In this document: piece after piece, positions 1 through 8,719 of the stretch | Layout: every line of letters begins with the position of its first letter | Numbering within the stretch: the first letter of the stretch is position 1 | From: MED-G16 sp964467915 | GTDB taxonomy: Bacteria; Bacteroidota; Bacteroidia; Cytophagales; MED-G16 | DNA length: 64,000 nucleotides | Direction: 5' to 3' | Assembly (NCBI GenBank): GCA_964467915.1 | Contig: CAYXSW010000006.1 | Location: 1-64,000 of the forward strand | Translations under genes and position numbers: made by a program | The notes under the pieces: generated by a model | Told to the model about the DNA's origin: nothing | The model's input: only the letters and a program-made list of their open reading frames with translations | Databases searched by the model: none

Positions 1-1
1 T

Positions 2-136
2 GAATATTTAGAAGATTTTGAGAAAAAACTAATAAAAAAACTATCAGAGATTTTTAATATTAAAGTTCCTTTTGCTCAGAGTGATGATGAAAACGCGTGT
101 AAGTATTGTTCTTACAAAAATTTATGTTCTAGATAA
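2..136 (+). CDS. PD-(D/E)XK nuclease superfamily protein, C-terminal 44 residues (5' truncated)
   Basis: Only the last 44 codons lie in the window. They end in a lysine-rich helix followed by a compact cysteine cluster, C-K-Y-C-S-Y-K-N-L-C, four codons before the stop. This spacing is typical of the C-terminal part of the iron-sulfur cluster in AddB/RecB-family nucleases, where these cysteines pair with one further upstream. The assignment rests on this short motif and on position: convergent with trxA, with stop codons one base apart. The nuclease core and any helicase-like part are outside the window, so the exact family member cannot be named. Confidence 0.55.
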   Translation, partial: EYLEDFEKKLIKKLSEIFNIKVPFAQSDDENACKYCSYKNLCSR

Positions 137-137
137 A

Positions 138-458
138 TTATAAATTCGAATCAATTGATTTAGATAAAGTTTCTTTTGGAACTGCTCCAACATGTCTATC
201 TGCTAATTCACCATCTTTAAAAATTAATAAGGTTGGAATACTTCTAACACCAAATTTAATACTTGATTCTTGGTTATTATCTATATCTAGTTTACCTACT
301 ACTGCTTTTCCATCGTACTCCCCAGCAAGTTCTTCAATCATTGGAGCTATCATTCTACATGGCCCACACCATTCAGCCCAAAAATCAACAAGAACTGTTT
401 TATTTTTTGATACTATATCATTAAAGTTTGAATCTGTAATTTCTAAAGCTTTGCCCAT
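138..458 (-). CDS. trxA: Thioredoxin
   Basis: A 106-residue cytoplasmic dithiol-disulfide oxidoreductase of normal thioredoxin length. The active-site motif WCGPC is at residues 30-34, preceded by the VDFWAEW strand, and the cis-proline loop S-I-P-T-L is near residue 75. The family reduces protein disulfides and supplies electrons to peroxiredoxins; the window also holds a bcp-type peroxiredoxin (47933-48382). It is the last gene of the minus-strand run sigma factor, rsmG, dnaE, trxA, starting 32 bases after the dnaE stop, so it could also have its own promoter. Identification is secure; which thioredoxin of the cell this is cannot be told. Confidence 0.96.
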   Translation of the reverse strand: MGKALEITDSNFNDIVSKNKTVLVDFWAEWCGPCRMIAPMIEELAGEYDGKAVVGKLDIDNNQESSIKFGVRSIPTLLIFKDGELADRHVGAVPKETLSKSIDSNL

Positions 459-490
459 TTTTTTTTGTAAAAATAATTAAAATTATTAAT

Positions 491-3400
491 TTATTTATTA
501 ACAATATAATTGATTTCTGGGTTTGATGATAATAAATTTAATAGGTTATCTTCAAGCTCAAATTTTTTATCTCTTGAGATCATATCAAGTGATATGTTTT
601 TTCCATTATTATTTGATAAAATAGTGACCTTAAGATGACAATTTCCGTTTTTTAAATTTTTAAAATTACTATCTAAACTTTCAACTAGGTTATTATTTAA
701 GTCATCTATATTTATTCTAATGTGAAGCTCTTTGATCATCTTTTCTCTTACTTTAGATAGTAAATTAATTTCATCAATTTTATATTCTAATTCGTCTTCT
801 TTATTCCACTTATTTTTCATTTTTCCTTTTAAAAATAAGAACCAACCTTCTTCAAAGAAATTTTTGAATTTCACATAGTCGTCACTAAAAAAAATGAAAT
901 TATATGAGTCTGAAAAATCTTCAACTGTAATTGTGCCGTACGGTTTCCCATTTTTAGATATTCTATGCTCTACATTTGTTACTATCCCTGCTGTATAGAG
1001 ATTTATCTTTCCTCCTAATTGATTTAGGTTTTTTATTTTTCTGAAGTTAGAATTACATAAATTTTTTATTTCAAAGGAATACTTATCTAGAGGGTGTCCA
1101 GAAACATATATGCCCAATAATTCTTTTTCAATTCTTAGTTTTTCAATCTCAGTAAAAGGTTCAATTTCTGGTATTTCAGGAGTAACTAAATTGCTTTCTT
1201 CAGAATTGTCAAATAAAAATGTTTGTTTTGTTTCTTTTTCCTTTTGAAGCTTATTTGAATATGAGATTGCTTTTTCTATAAATGATAATTCATTTTCACT
1301 TGAATGAATATATTTTTTTCTATCAATATCTTCTAAACTATCAAATGATCCCGCAAGTGCTAATGATTCATATGTTTTCTTATTAACAGCTCTCGAGCTA
1401 GTTCTACATATAAAATCAAAAATATTTTCATAATCTCCGTTTTTTTCTCTTTCTTTAATAATATAATTAACAGCTGCATCCCCCGTACCTTTAACTGCAC
1501 CTAGTCCAAACAAAATTTCATCCTCTTTTCCTACAACAAAATTATTATCAGATTTGTTAATATCCGGACCTAATACCTTAATATTTTGTTTCTTGCAATC
1601 ATCCATAAAGTATGATATTTTATCAATATTATTTTGATTATGCGTAAGAACAGAAGCCATGTATTCTGATTTATAATTTGCTTTTAAGTATGCGGTTTTA
1701 TAAGCAATTAATGAATAACATGTAGAGTGGGATTTGTTAAATGCATATGCGGCAAATGACTGCCAGTCAGACCAAATTTTTTCTAATTTTTCTTCATCAA
1801 TTTTGTTCTTTTTTCCACCATCAAAAAATTTAGGTTTTAGAAGCTCTAGTAATTTTGCATCTTTTTTACCCATGGCCTTTCTAAGTTGGTCTGCTTCTCC
1901 TTTGGTAAATCCACAAAGTTTTTGAGACAATAACATGACTTGTTCTTGGTAAACAGTAATTCCATAAGTTTCTGAAAGGTACTCTTCCATCTCAGGTAAA
2001 TCATATTTAATTTCTTCTTTTCCGTGTTTTCTTGCAATATAATTAGGAATGTATTCCATAGGTCCTGGTCTGTATAATGCATTCATGGCTATAAGATCTT
2101 CAAATCTATCTGGTTTTAAAGATTTTAAGTGTTTTTGCATTCCATCTGATTCAAATTGGAATGTCCCATTAGTTTCACCTTTTTGGAATAACTCATATGT
2201 TGGCTCATCATCTAAACCTAGTTTGTCAAGATTAATTTTTTTTCCAGTTTTTTTATAAATATTTCTAATTGCTGTATTTATTATAGATAATGTTTTTAAT
2301 CCTAAAAAATCCATCTTTAACATTCCTGCAGATTCTATCACACTGTTATCAAACTGAGTTATTAATAGGTCAGAGTCTTTAGATCTAGAAACAGGGATAT
2401 AATTTGTAAGTTTATCAGGAGTTATAATTATTCCACATGCATGAGTTCCAATATTTCTAATTGAACCTTCTATTATTTCAGCTTGTCTTAAAACTTCAGC
2501 TTCTAATGATTTTCTTTTCCTTATTTCTAAGAGTTCAGGGACTTCTTTAAATGCGTCAATTAAACTTATTCCTTGTCTTTCAGGTATTAGCTTAGCAAGT
2601 TTATCAGTTTCTGATAATGGTAATTCTAAAACTCTTCCGGCATCTCGAATTGATGATTTTGCTGCCATACTTCCATAAGTAATAATTTGTGCAACCTGAT
2701 CATATCCATATTTTTCAATTACATAATTGATTATTTTATCTCTTCCCTCATCATCAAAGTCTATATCTATATCAGGTAATGATATTCTATCTGGATTTAA
2801 AAATCTTTCAAAAAGCAAATTATATTTTATTGGGTCGATATTTGTTATTCCTATACAATAGGCAACAACAGAGCCTGCTGCAGAACCCCTTCCTGGACCT
2901 ACTGAGACACCTAATTTTTTAGCAATATTTGTGATATCTTGTACAATTAAAAAATATCCTGGATACCCAGTGTTTTTAATTGTTTTAAGTTCAAATTCTA
3001 ATCTTTCTATTAATTTATCATCTAAGTCTCCGTATTTTTCTTTAGCTCCATCAAAAGTTAATTTTTTTAAGTAATTATTTTGACTTTTAATCACGTCATC
3101 TTCAACTACAAATTTTTTTGGCACATTATAATTTGGTAATACTACGTCTCTTTCAAGATCATAATCTTCTATCTTTTTGAGTAAGCTTGATACATTCATT
3201 AGTGATTCAGGTATGTCATTAAATAGGTCTCTCATTTCATCTTTAGATTTGAAATAATATTGATCATTACTATATCCAAATCTTTTACCTCTTCCTCTGC
3301 CGATGGGTGTAGATTTGTATTCTCCTTGCTTTATACATAATAAAATATCATGTGCAGTAGAATCTTCTTTATTTAGATAATAAACATCGTTACATGCTAT

Positions 3401-4705
3401 AGTTTTAATATTATATTTTTTTGAAAACTCAAGAATTATTTTGTTTACATGATCTTCTTCATCTAATCCATGTCTATTTAGTTCTAAATAAAAATCATCT
3501 CCAAATGTATCCAGCCACCATTTTAATTCATCTTCGGCTGCTTCAATGCCAGTGTTTAAAATTAATTGTGGTATAATTCCATTTAAATTTCCAGATAAAG
3601 CAATTACATTTTTTCTATGTTTATAAATTAGATCTTTATCTATTCTTGCAAATTGACCATATAACCCTTCAGTATATGCTATAGATGAGAGATAAGTTAA
3701 ATTGTTATATCCTTCTAAGTTTTTAGCAATTAATACTTGCTGGTGTCTTTTGTCTTTGTTATCTCTAGTGAATTTTGTTTTTTTTCTTTCTTCAGATATA
3801 AAAAACTCACATCCTATGATTTTTTTAATTTTATGTTTTTTGGCCAACTTGCTGAATTTAAATGCTCCAAACATATTTCCTAAGTCTGTTAGAGCTATTG
3901 CATTCATTTTTAATTCAATTGCTTTATCAATCATTTTCTCAATGCTAGATGTAGCTTGAAGAACTGAATATTGTGAATGGTTATGAAGATGAGCAAATTC
4001 TATACTTTCTGAAATTAATTTTTTTTCCTTATTTAAGGTCTCATTTTTACTTTTGTTTTTGTTATCAAAATTTGATTTTAATAATATTGGTCCTTCATAT
4101 GATATTTGATTAGGATTTAAATCTTCATTCTGATATTCACCTTTTTTAACTAATTCAAAAAAACATTTTGCAGTTGCATTAACATCATATGAAGCATCAT
4201 GTGCATCAGAAAACTTTTCGCCAAATAAGATCTCATACATTTCGATCAGCTTTGGCATTTTTAATCTTCCTCCAAACCCACCTTTTAGATTACAAAATGC
4301 TTTTGAAATAAAACCTGTATCTATTTTCTTTTTTTTGTCTAATTCAGATTCAAATTTTAGTCTAAAGTGTTCTGCTCCTAAAATTTTAATGTCAAAATTT
4401 ATATTATGGCCTATTATATATTTTGATTTCTTTAGATCACTTTCAAATTTTAATATTGTTTCATTTAATTCCTTCCCCTTTTTAATTGCTATTTCTGTAG
4501 AAATTCCATGAACTTTTTCTGAGTTATAAGGAATTGTAAATCCATCTGGTTTAATTATTATCGAATCATTTGATAAGAGTTCACCATTTTCATTATTAAG
4601 TTGCCATGCCAGCTGTACTAGCCTAGGCCAGTTATCACTATCCGAGATATCAGCTTTGAAGTTTTTTGGCAATCCAGTAGTTTCTGTGTCAAATGTTAAA
4701 AACAT
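491..4705 (-). CDS. dnaE: DNA polymerase III alpha subunit with fused N-terminal DEDDh exonuclease
   Basis: This 1404-residue protein is the replicative polymerase. Residues 1-190 form a DnaQ-like 3'-5' exonuclease: D7/E9 in FDTETTGL, an N-I-N-F-D motif near 101-105 and H/D in AHDASYD near 169-175. The PHP domain begins with HLHNHSQYS near 239. The polymerase core has GPGRGSAAGS and the catalytic aspartates in PDIDIDFDD. Helix-hairpin and OB-fold regions follow. Exonuclease-DnaE fusions are known in Bacteroidota, so the architecture itself is expected. Oddly, two conserved PHP metal ligands are replaced: TDL instead of TDH near 275, and NDVYY instead of NDVHY further on, which suggests an inactive PHP metal site. 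It starts 3 bases after rsmG ends. Confidence 0.97.
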   Translation of the reverse strand: MFLTFDTETTGLPKNFKADISDSDNWPRLVQLAWQLNNENGELLSNDSIIIKPDGFTIPYNSEKVHGISTEIAIKKGKELNETILKFESDLKKSKYIIGHNINFDIKILGAEHFRLKFESELDKKKKIDTGFISKAFCNLKGGFGGRLKMPKLIEMYEILFGEKFSDAHDASYDVNATAKCFFELVKKGEYQNEDLNPNQISYEGPILLKSNFDNKNKSKNETLNKEKKLISESIEFAHLHNHSQYSVLQATSSIEKMIDKAIELKMNAIALTDLGNMFGAFKFSKLAKKHKIKKIIGCEFFISEERKKTKFTRDNKDKRHQQVLIAKNLEGYNNLTYLSSIAYTEGLYGQFARIDKDLIYKHRKNVIALSGNLNGIIPQLILNTGIEAAEDELKWWLDTFGDDFYLELNRHGLDEEDHVNKIILEFSKKYNIKTIACNDVYYLNKEDSTAHDILLCIKQGEYKSTPIGRGRGKRFGYSNDQYYFKSKDEMRDLFNDIPESLMNVSSLLKKIEDYDLERDVVLPNYNVPKKFVVEDDVIKSQNNYLKKLTFDGAKEKYGDLDDKLIERLEFELKTIKNTGYPGYFLIVQDITNIAKKLGVSVGPGRGSAAGSVVAYCIGITNIDPIKYNLLFERFLNPDRISLPDIDIDFDDEGRDKIINYVIEKYGYDQVAQIITYGSMAAKSSIRDAGRVLELPLSETDKLAKLIPERQGISLIDAFKEVPELLEIRKRKSLEAEVLRQAEIIEGSIRNIGTHACGIIITPDKLTNYIPVSRSKDSDLLITQFDNSVIESAGMLKMDFLGLKTLSIINTAIRNIYKKTGKKINLDKLGLDDEPTYELFQKGETNGTFQFESDGMQKHLKSLKPDRFEDLIAMNALYRPGPMEYIPNYIARKHGKEEIKYDLPEMEEYLSETYGITVYQEQVMLLSQKLCGFTKGEADQLRKAMGKKDAKLLELLKPKFFDGGKKNKIDEEKLEKIWSDWQSFAAYAFNKSHSTCYSLIAYKTAYLKANYKSEYMASVLTHNQNNIDKISYFMDDCKKQNIKVLGPDINKSDNNFVVGKEDEILFGLGAVKGTGDAAVNYIIKEREKNGDYENIFDFICRTSSRAVNKKTYESLALAGSFDSLEDIDRKKYIHSSENELSFIEKAISYSNKLQKEKETKQTFLFDNSEESNLVTPEIPEIEPFTEIEKLRIEKELLGIYVSGHPLDKYSFEIKNLCNSNFRKIKNLNQLGGKINLYTAGIVTNVEHRISKNGKPYGTITVEDFSDSYNFIFFSDDYVKFKNFFEEGWFLFLKGKMKNKWNKEDELEYKIDEINLLSKVREKMIKELHIRINIDDLNNNLVESLDSNFKNLKNGNCHLKVTILSNNNGKNISLDMISRDKKFELEDNLLNLLSSNPEINYIVNK

Positions 4706-4708
4706 GGT

Positions 4709-5326
4709 TTATGATTGGATTTCAATGATTTTTTTATTTTTGAAATAATCATCTGAATATATACTATCTATGTTATAAATCGTAAATCTTTTATTAATAT
4801 TTATCAACTCTTTGTCAACATCTCCTCCCTTAAACAAAATAATTTTCCCTTTTTTTTTCAATGACTTTTTAGACCATTTTAAAATGTTTTGAATTGATGA
4901 AACAGATCTACATATTATGATGTCTGCATTTAATTCTAAATTTTCAATTCTATCATTATAGGTTTTAACATTTACTAACTTTATTTCATTAATAATTTCA
5001 TTAACTGATTTTATTTTTTTTCTAATTGAGTCTACAAGAATAAATTTATTGTCCTTATAAAATATTGCTAATGGAATTCCAGGTATTCCACCTCCAGTTC
5101 CTAGGTCAATTATTTTTATTTTTCTTTTTGGTATTAAGTTAAATTTGACAACAGAAAGGGAGTGAAGAATATGATGTAAATAGAAGTTTTCAAAATCTTT
5201 CCTTGATATTAAATTTATTTTTAAGTTTATTTTTTCATAAATATCAAATAATTTTTTATAAGTATTTAGTTTGTTTTCTGAAATATCTAAGTGATATTTT
5301 TTGAGAAGATTAAAGTGTTTTTGCAT
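4709..5326 (-). CDS. rsmG: 16S rRNA (guanine527-N7)-methyltransferase RsmG
   Basis: A 205-residue SAM-dependent methyltransferase of the GidB/RsmG family, which makes m7G527 in 16S rRNA. The SAM-binding glycine loop GTGGGIPG is at residues 76-83, preceded by the family-typical HHILHSL segment near 51-57 and followed by an acidic strand end at LVDS. Length matches the family (about 205-215). It lies one base after the sigma factor stop and three before dnaE, so all three are probably co-transcribed. Loss of this enzyme gives low-level streptomycin resistance in other bacteria; here the gene looks intact. Confidence 0.95.
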   Translation of the reverse strand: MQKHFNLLKKYHLDISENKLNTYKKLFDIYEKINLKINLISRKDFENFYLHHILHSLSVVKFNLIPKRKIKIIDLGTGGGIPGIPLAIFYKDNKFILVDSIRKKIKSVNEIINEIKLVNVKTYNDRIENLELNADIIICRSVSSIQNILKWSKKSLKKKGKIILFKGGDVDKELININKRFTIYNIDSIYSDDYFKNKKIIEIQS

Positions 5327-5327
5327 C

Positions 5328-5936
5328 TTAAATTTGAGACTTTTTGTCTTTTAAGATTTCATATAATAATTCTCTTGCTCTAAATAATTGAGCTTTAATA
5401 GTGCCTAAGGGTGATTTTGTTTTTTCAGCAATTTCATTATAAGATAGTTCTTCAAAATATCTATACTTAATTAAATTTTCATATTTGTCTGGGAGTTTGG
5501 ATACAAATTTTCTTACTAACATAATTTTTTGTTTGTGAATAGCTTCCTCTCCAGGTGTCTTGTCAAGATCTTTTACATCTATGTCAATATTTCTACCACT
5601 ATCATCTTTAAATGTTGTATTCAGGCTTGTTGTTTTTAATTTTTTCTTCCTAATAAAATCTATTGTATTATTCGTAGCTATTCTAAATAACCATGTTGAA
5701 AATGTATAATCCTTTTTAAATTTATCTATCTTATTAAATGCTTTTGAAAATGCTTCAATTGTAAGGTCTTCTGCATCGTCTGGGTCTTTGATCATTTTTA
5801 AAATTGTAAAATATATTGAGTTTTTATAATTAGCCATTAATTCTGCAAATGCATTTTGATCATTGTGAGCTATTGCTGCATCAATTAATTCAAAGTCTCT
5901 TAACGCTTTTTTTGAAAATTTTCTTTTTTTATCCAT
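5328..5936 (-). CDS. RNA polymerase sigma-70 family factor (ECF type)
   Basis: A 202-residue two-domain sigma factor. Region 2 spans about residues 30-100 and includes the core-binding stretch D-A-E-D-L-T-I-E-A-F and the promoter-contacting T-F-S-T-W-L-F-R-I-A-T-N-N. Region 4, a helix-turn-helix, is near residues 140-195 with SYNEIAEK and GTIKAQLFRARE. No anti-sigma gene is adjacent; it leads an operon with rsmG, dnaE and trxA and is divergent from tgt over a 40-base gap. That setting suggests a constitutive, conserved housekeeping-type ECF factor rather than a stress switch, but this is inference and its target promoters are unknown. Confidence 0.9.
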   Translation of the reverse strand: MDKKRKFSKKALRDFELIDAAIAHNDQNAFAELMANYKNSIYFTILKMIKDPDDAEDLTIEAFSKAFNKIDKFKKDYTFSTWLFRIATNNTIDFIRKKKLKTTSLNTTFKDDSGRNIDIDVKDLDKTPGEEAIHKQKIMLVRKFVSKLPDKYENLIKYRYFEELSYNEIAEKTKSPLGTIKAQLFRARELLYEILKDKKSQI

Positions 5937-5976
5937 TAATGGGTATAATATTGAGTAAAATTTGCTTAACTAAAAT

Positions 5977-7104
5977 ATGTTCTTCAAATTAACACATAGA
6001 TCATCAAAATCAAACGCTAGGGTTGGTAAAATTTTTACTAGTAGAGGCCAAATAGATACTCCTATATTTATGCCTGTAGGAACTCTAGGTACTGTTAAAG
6101 GTGTTTTCCAGGATGATTTGATAAAAAAAATAAATGCTCAAATTATTTTATCAAATAATTACCATTTATATCTGAGACCTGGTCTTGATATTTTAAGTGC
6201 ATCAGATGGTCTTCATAAGTTTATAAAATGGGATAGGCCGATATTAACAGATTCTGGTGGTTATCAAGTATTTTCTTTATCTAAAAACGTAAAAATTAAA
6301 AATGAAGGTGTTTACTTTTCATCTCATATAGATGGATCAAAACATTTATTTTCACCCGAATCTGTTATCAAGTCTCAGAATATAATTGGTTCAGATATAT
6401 GTATGGTTTTAGACGAATGTTTGCCTTATCCGTGTGATTACTCATACGCAAGTAAATCTTTAGTTCTAACACACAAATGGTTAGATAGATCAATTTCCCA
6501 ATTCAATAAAACAGATTTTAATTATGGTCATAAACAATTCCTTTTTCCAATTGTCCAAGGTGGTACTTTTAAAGATTTAAGAATACAATCATCTGAATTT
6601 ATTTCTGAGAAAGATTTACCAGGAAATGCTATTGGGGGTCTTTCTGTAGGAGAGCCTAAAGATGTTATATATGAAAATGTTGATTTAGTATGTTCGATAT
6701 TACCTAAAGACAAGCCTAGGTACTTAATGGGTGTAGGGACTCCTGAAAATATTTTAGAATGTATTTCATTAGGTGTAGATATGTTTGATTGTGTTATGCC
6801 TACAAGAAATGGAAGAAATGGAATGCTATTTACATCAGAAGGCTCAATAAATATTAAGAATAAAAAATGGGAGAAAGATTTTTCTCCTATTGATGTTAAT
6901 TTAGATCATTATAGTTCCAATTTTTCAAAAGCTTATCTTAGACATCTTATAATAAACAAAGAAATTTTAGGCTCACAAATTGCAAGTTTTCATAACTTAA
7001 ATTTTTATTTGTGGTTAGTTAAAGAAGCGAGAAAGAACATAAAAGATGATACATTTCATGAATGGAAGGATCTTATGATACCTAAACTTAATAAAAGACT
7101 TTAG
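5977..7104 (+). CDS. tgt: tRNA-guanine(34) transglycosylase (queuine tRNA-ribosyltransferase)
   Basis: A 375-residue TIM-barrel enzyme that exchanges G34 of GUN-anticodon tRNAs for the queuosine precursor preQ1. Visible are the base-recognition motif TDSGGYQVFS near residues 91-100, IVQGG, the nucleophile region MFDCVMPTRNGRNGML and the C-terminal SKAYLRHL. The structural zinc motif C-x-C-x2-C that normally lies between PLD and the RAYL helix is absent: the segment reads V-N-L-D-H-Y-S-S-N-F and holds no cysteine, although the fourth ligand histidine in SFHNL remains. I recall Bacteroidota Tgt proteins often lacking this motif, so it may be a lineage trait. The lptG start codon follows the stop directly. 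Confidence 0.95.
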   Translation: MFFKLTHRSSKSNARVGKIFTSRGQIDTPIFMPVGTLGTVKGVFQDDLIKKINAQIILSNNYHLYLRPGLDILSASDGLHKFIKWDRPILTDSGGYQVFSLSKNVKIKNEGVYFSSHIDGSKHLFSPESVIKSQNIIGSDICMVLDECLPYPCDYSYASKSLVLTHKWLDRSISQFNKTDFNYGHKQFLFPIVQGGTFKDLRIQSSEFISEKDLPGNAIGGLSVGEPKDVIYENVDLVCSILPKDKPRYLMGVGTPENILECISLGVDMFDCVMPTRNGRNGMLFTSEGSINIKNKKWEKDFSPIDVNLDHYSSNFSKAYLRHLIINKEILGSQIASFHNLNFYLWLVKEARKNIKDDTFHEWKDLMIPKLNKRL

Positions 7105-8178
7105 ATGAATATTTTAAATAAATATATTTTAAAGAAATTTTTAAAAACTTTCCTTTTTGTCGTAGCTATAATGGTTCTTGTTGTAGTTGTAATTGATTTC
7201 TCAGAAAAAAATCATAAATTCATTAAAAACAAACTTTCATGGAATGAGATTATAGGATATTATTATGGTTTTATTCCCTATATAACTTCCTTAGTAACTC
7301 CAATAACTGCATTTATTGCAACAGTTTATGTTACAGCTCAATTGTCTATGCGATCTGAATTAATTGCTATTTTATCTACTGGTAAAAGTTTATTTTCAGT
7401 TATTAGGTCATTCTTCTTTGGCGCTGTTATTATAGCATCGTTAAGTTTTATTCTAAATGGTTGGATTATTCCTCACTTAAATAAAGATAGAGTCTCTTTT
7501 GAGGTTATGTATATTAGAAGTCCTTATTATTTTTCAGATAAAAATGTTCATTTTAAGGTAAGTGATAACTCTTATCTTTACCTTGAAAGATATGATAATA
7601 ATATGGAGATAGGTTACAATGTGACTCTTGAAAATTTTGATGGAGTTAAATTGAAAAGTAAGTTGTTTGCTAGGCAAATAATTTGGAAAAATGAGTTGAA
7701 AAAATGGCGTCTAAAGAGTTGGAGGAAAAGAGATCTGTTGGATAAAGGAGAAAAGATTCAGGATGGTTTTGAATTAGATACTACTCTTCTAGTAAGACCA
7801 TCTGATTTTGATAATAACTACAGATTAAGTGAGACATTTACAATGGGTGAACTTGATGAATTTATTGAATTGCAATTATTAAGAGGTGCTGATGATATAG
7901 ATTTGTATAAAATTGAAAAATATATAAGAATAGCCCAGCCATTTACTGTAATATTATTAGTTATTCTTGGTGTAATTATTTCCTCAAAAAAGTCTAGACA
8001 AGGTACTGGTTATCTTATTACTTTAGGGTTTTCTTTCGCATTTGCATTTATTATATCTTTTGTGATGTCAAGAGCATTTGCTGAAAACGGTAGTATTAAT
8101 CCTTTGTTTGCAGTATGGCTTCCCAATATAATTTTTGGAATGATAACAATTTACTTTTATAGAATAATTCCTAAATAA
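7105..8178 (+). CDS. lptG: LptF/LptG family LPS export permease
   Basis: A 357-residue inner-membrane permease of the YjgP/YjgQ family, a transmembrane half of the LptBFG transporter that extracts LPS from the inner membrane. It shows the family layout: an N-terminal amphipathic helix and first membrane segment (about residues 12-32), two more segments at roughly 57-125, a large periplasmic beta-jellyroll region about 130-270, and three C-terminal membrane segments. The Y-I-L-K-K-F-L-K-T-F N-terminus is characteristic. The start codon abuts the tgt stop, so translation is probably coupled. LptG rather than LptF is inferred from the tgt-lptG neighbourhood; the distinction is not secure. The ATPase lptB is not in the window. 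Confidence 0.87.
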   Translation: MNILNKYILKKFLKTFLFVVAIMVLVVVVIDFSEKNHKFIKNKLSWNEIIGYYYGFIPYITSLVTPITAFIATVYVTAQLSMRSELIAILSTGKSLFSVIRSFFFGAVIIASLSFILNGWIIPHLNKDRVSFEVMYIRSPYYFSDKNVHFKVSDNSYLYLERYDNNMEIGYNVTLENFDGVKLKSKLFARQIIWKNELKKWRLKSWRKRDLLDKGEKIQDGFELDTTLLVRPSDFDNNYRLSETFTMGELDEFIELQLLRGADDIDLYKIEKYIRIAQPFTVILLVILGVIISSKKSRQGTGYLITLGFSFAFAFIISFVMSRAFAENGSINPLFAVWLPNIIFGMITIYFYRIIPK

Positions 8179-8658
8179 TTAAAAGTAAATAAGTTCTATT
8201 TGATTTTTAAAGATATCTAAAACACTATCACCATTATCAATACCTCTTAGCTTAGATTCAAGCTCTTCGGTATTTTGATACCTAATCATTATTGCTATGT
8301 CAAGTATTTCTATAATTTCAGTTATGGCATCATCTTTGGTTATAAACTGTGACTTAATTTTACTTTTGTAAAATTTAGGGCTAATAACTTTTTTTAATGC
8401 GAAATATATTGGCTGTTTTTCTATTTTTACTAAAGTGGTACTTCTGGTTGGGGTAGGGGGGTCTTCCCATTTGTAAGCAAGATCAACTAATTTGATTTTT
8501 CTTGCTACCTCTTGTCCTAAAAAATGTGATTTAATATATTGATAGTCTTCTAATATTTTTTCATCTAAACTTGAGGCAATAAAATCAAATTCAAGTTTTT
8601 GGGCATTACTCTTTATTGATAAAAGTGAGATGGTCAATAATAGAAATAATTTTTTCAT
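8179..8658 (-). CDS. Unrecognised secreted protein, 159 residues
   Basis: I do not recognise the family. The first 19 residues form a clear signal peptide ending S-N-A-Q, so the mature protein is exported to the periplasm or outer membrane. The mature part is soluble, mostly helical by appearance, with a proline-rich stretch D-P-P-T-P-T near residue 67 and charged helices thereafter; there are no cysteines after export and no membrane segment. It sits alone between lptG (the stop codons abut) and pgk (61-base gap). An exact Bacteroidota promoter box, TAATTTTG, lies five bases before its start codon, so it is probably its own transcription unit. Having its own promoter in so compact a genome argues that it is a real gene. 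Confidence 0.75.
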   Translation of the reverse strand: MKKLFLLLTISLLSIKSNAQKLEFDFIASSLDEKILEDYQYIKSHFLGQEVARKIKLVDLAYKWEDPPTPTRSTTLVKIEKQPIYFALKKVISPKFYKSKIKSQFITKDDAITEIIEILDIAIMIRYQNTEELESKLRGIDNGDSVLDIFKNQIELIYF

Positions 8659-8663
8659 AGCGA

Positions 8664-8671
8664 CAAAATTA
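8664..8671 (-). promoter_or_regulatory. Predicted -7 promoter box for the secreted 159-residue protein
   Basis: On the minus strand the sequence reads TAATTTTG, an exact match to the Bacteroidota -7 consensus TAnnTTTG, and only five bases (TCGCT) separate it from the ATG at 8658. A TTTA that could serve as a weak -33 element lies 19 bases upstream. Transcription would start at or next to the ATG, giving a leaderless mRNA. Confidence 0.6.
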
Positions 8672-8719
8672 TTTATTAATTCATTAATAATAAAATTATT
8701 TTATTATTAATATTTTAAA

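Noticed and set aside
3702..3959. Open frame of 85 codons on the plus strand within dnaE
   Set aside because: It lies antisense to the conserved dnaE region, has no promoter or motif, and its composition is the mirror of dnaE codons. The other long antisense frames inside dnaE, ilvB, lpxC, murB and others were left out for the same reason.
5941..5976. TAAAATTTG upstream of tgt as an exact -7 box
   Set aside because: The spacing between TA and TTTG is three bases instead of two, so it was not counted among the exact matches, although it may still function.
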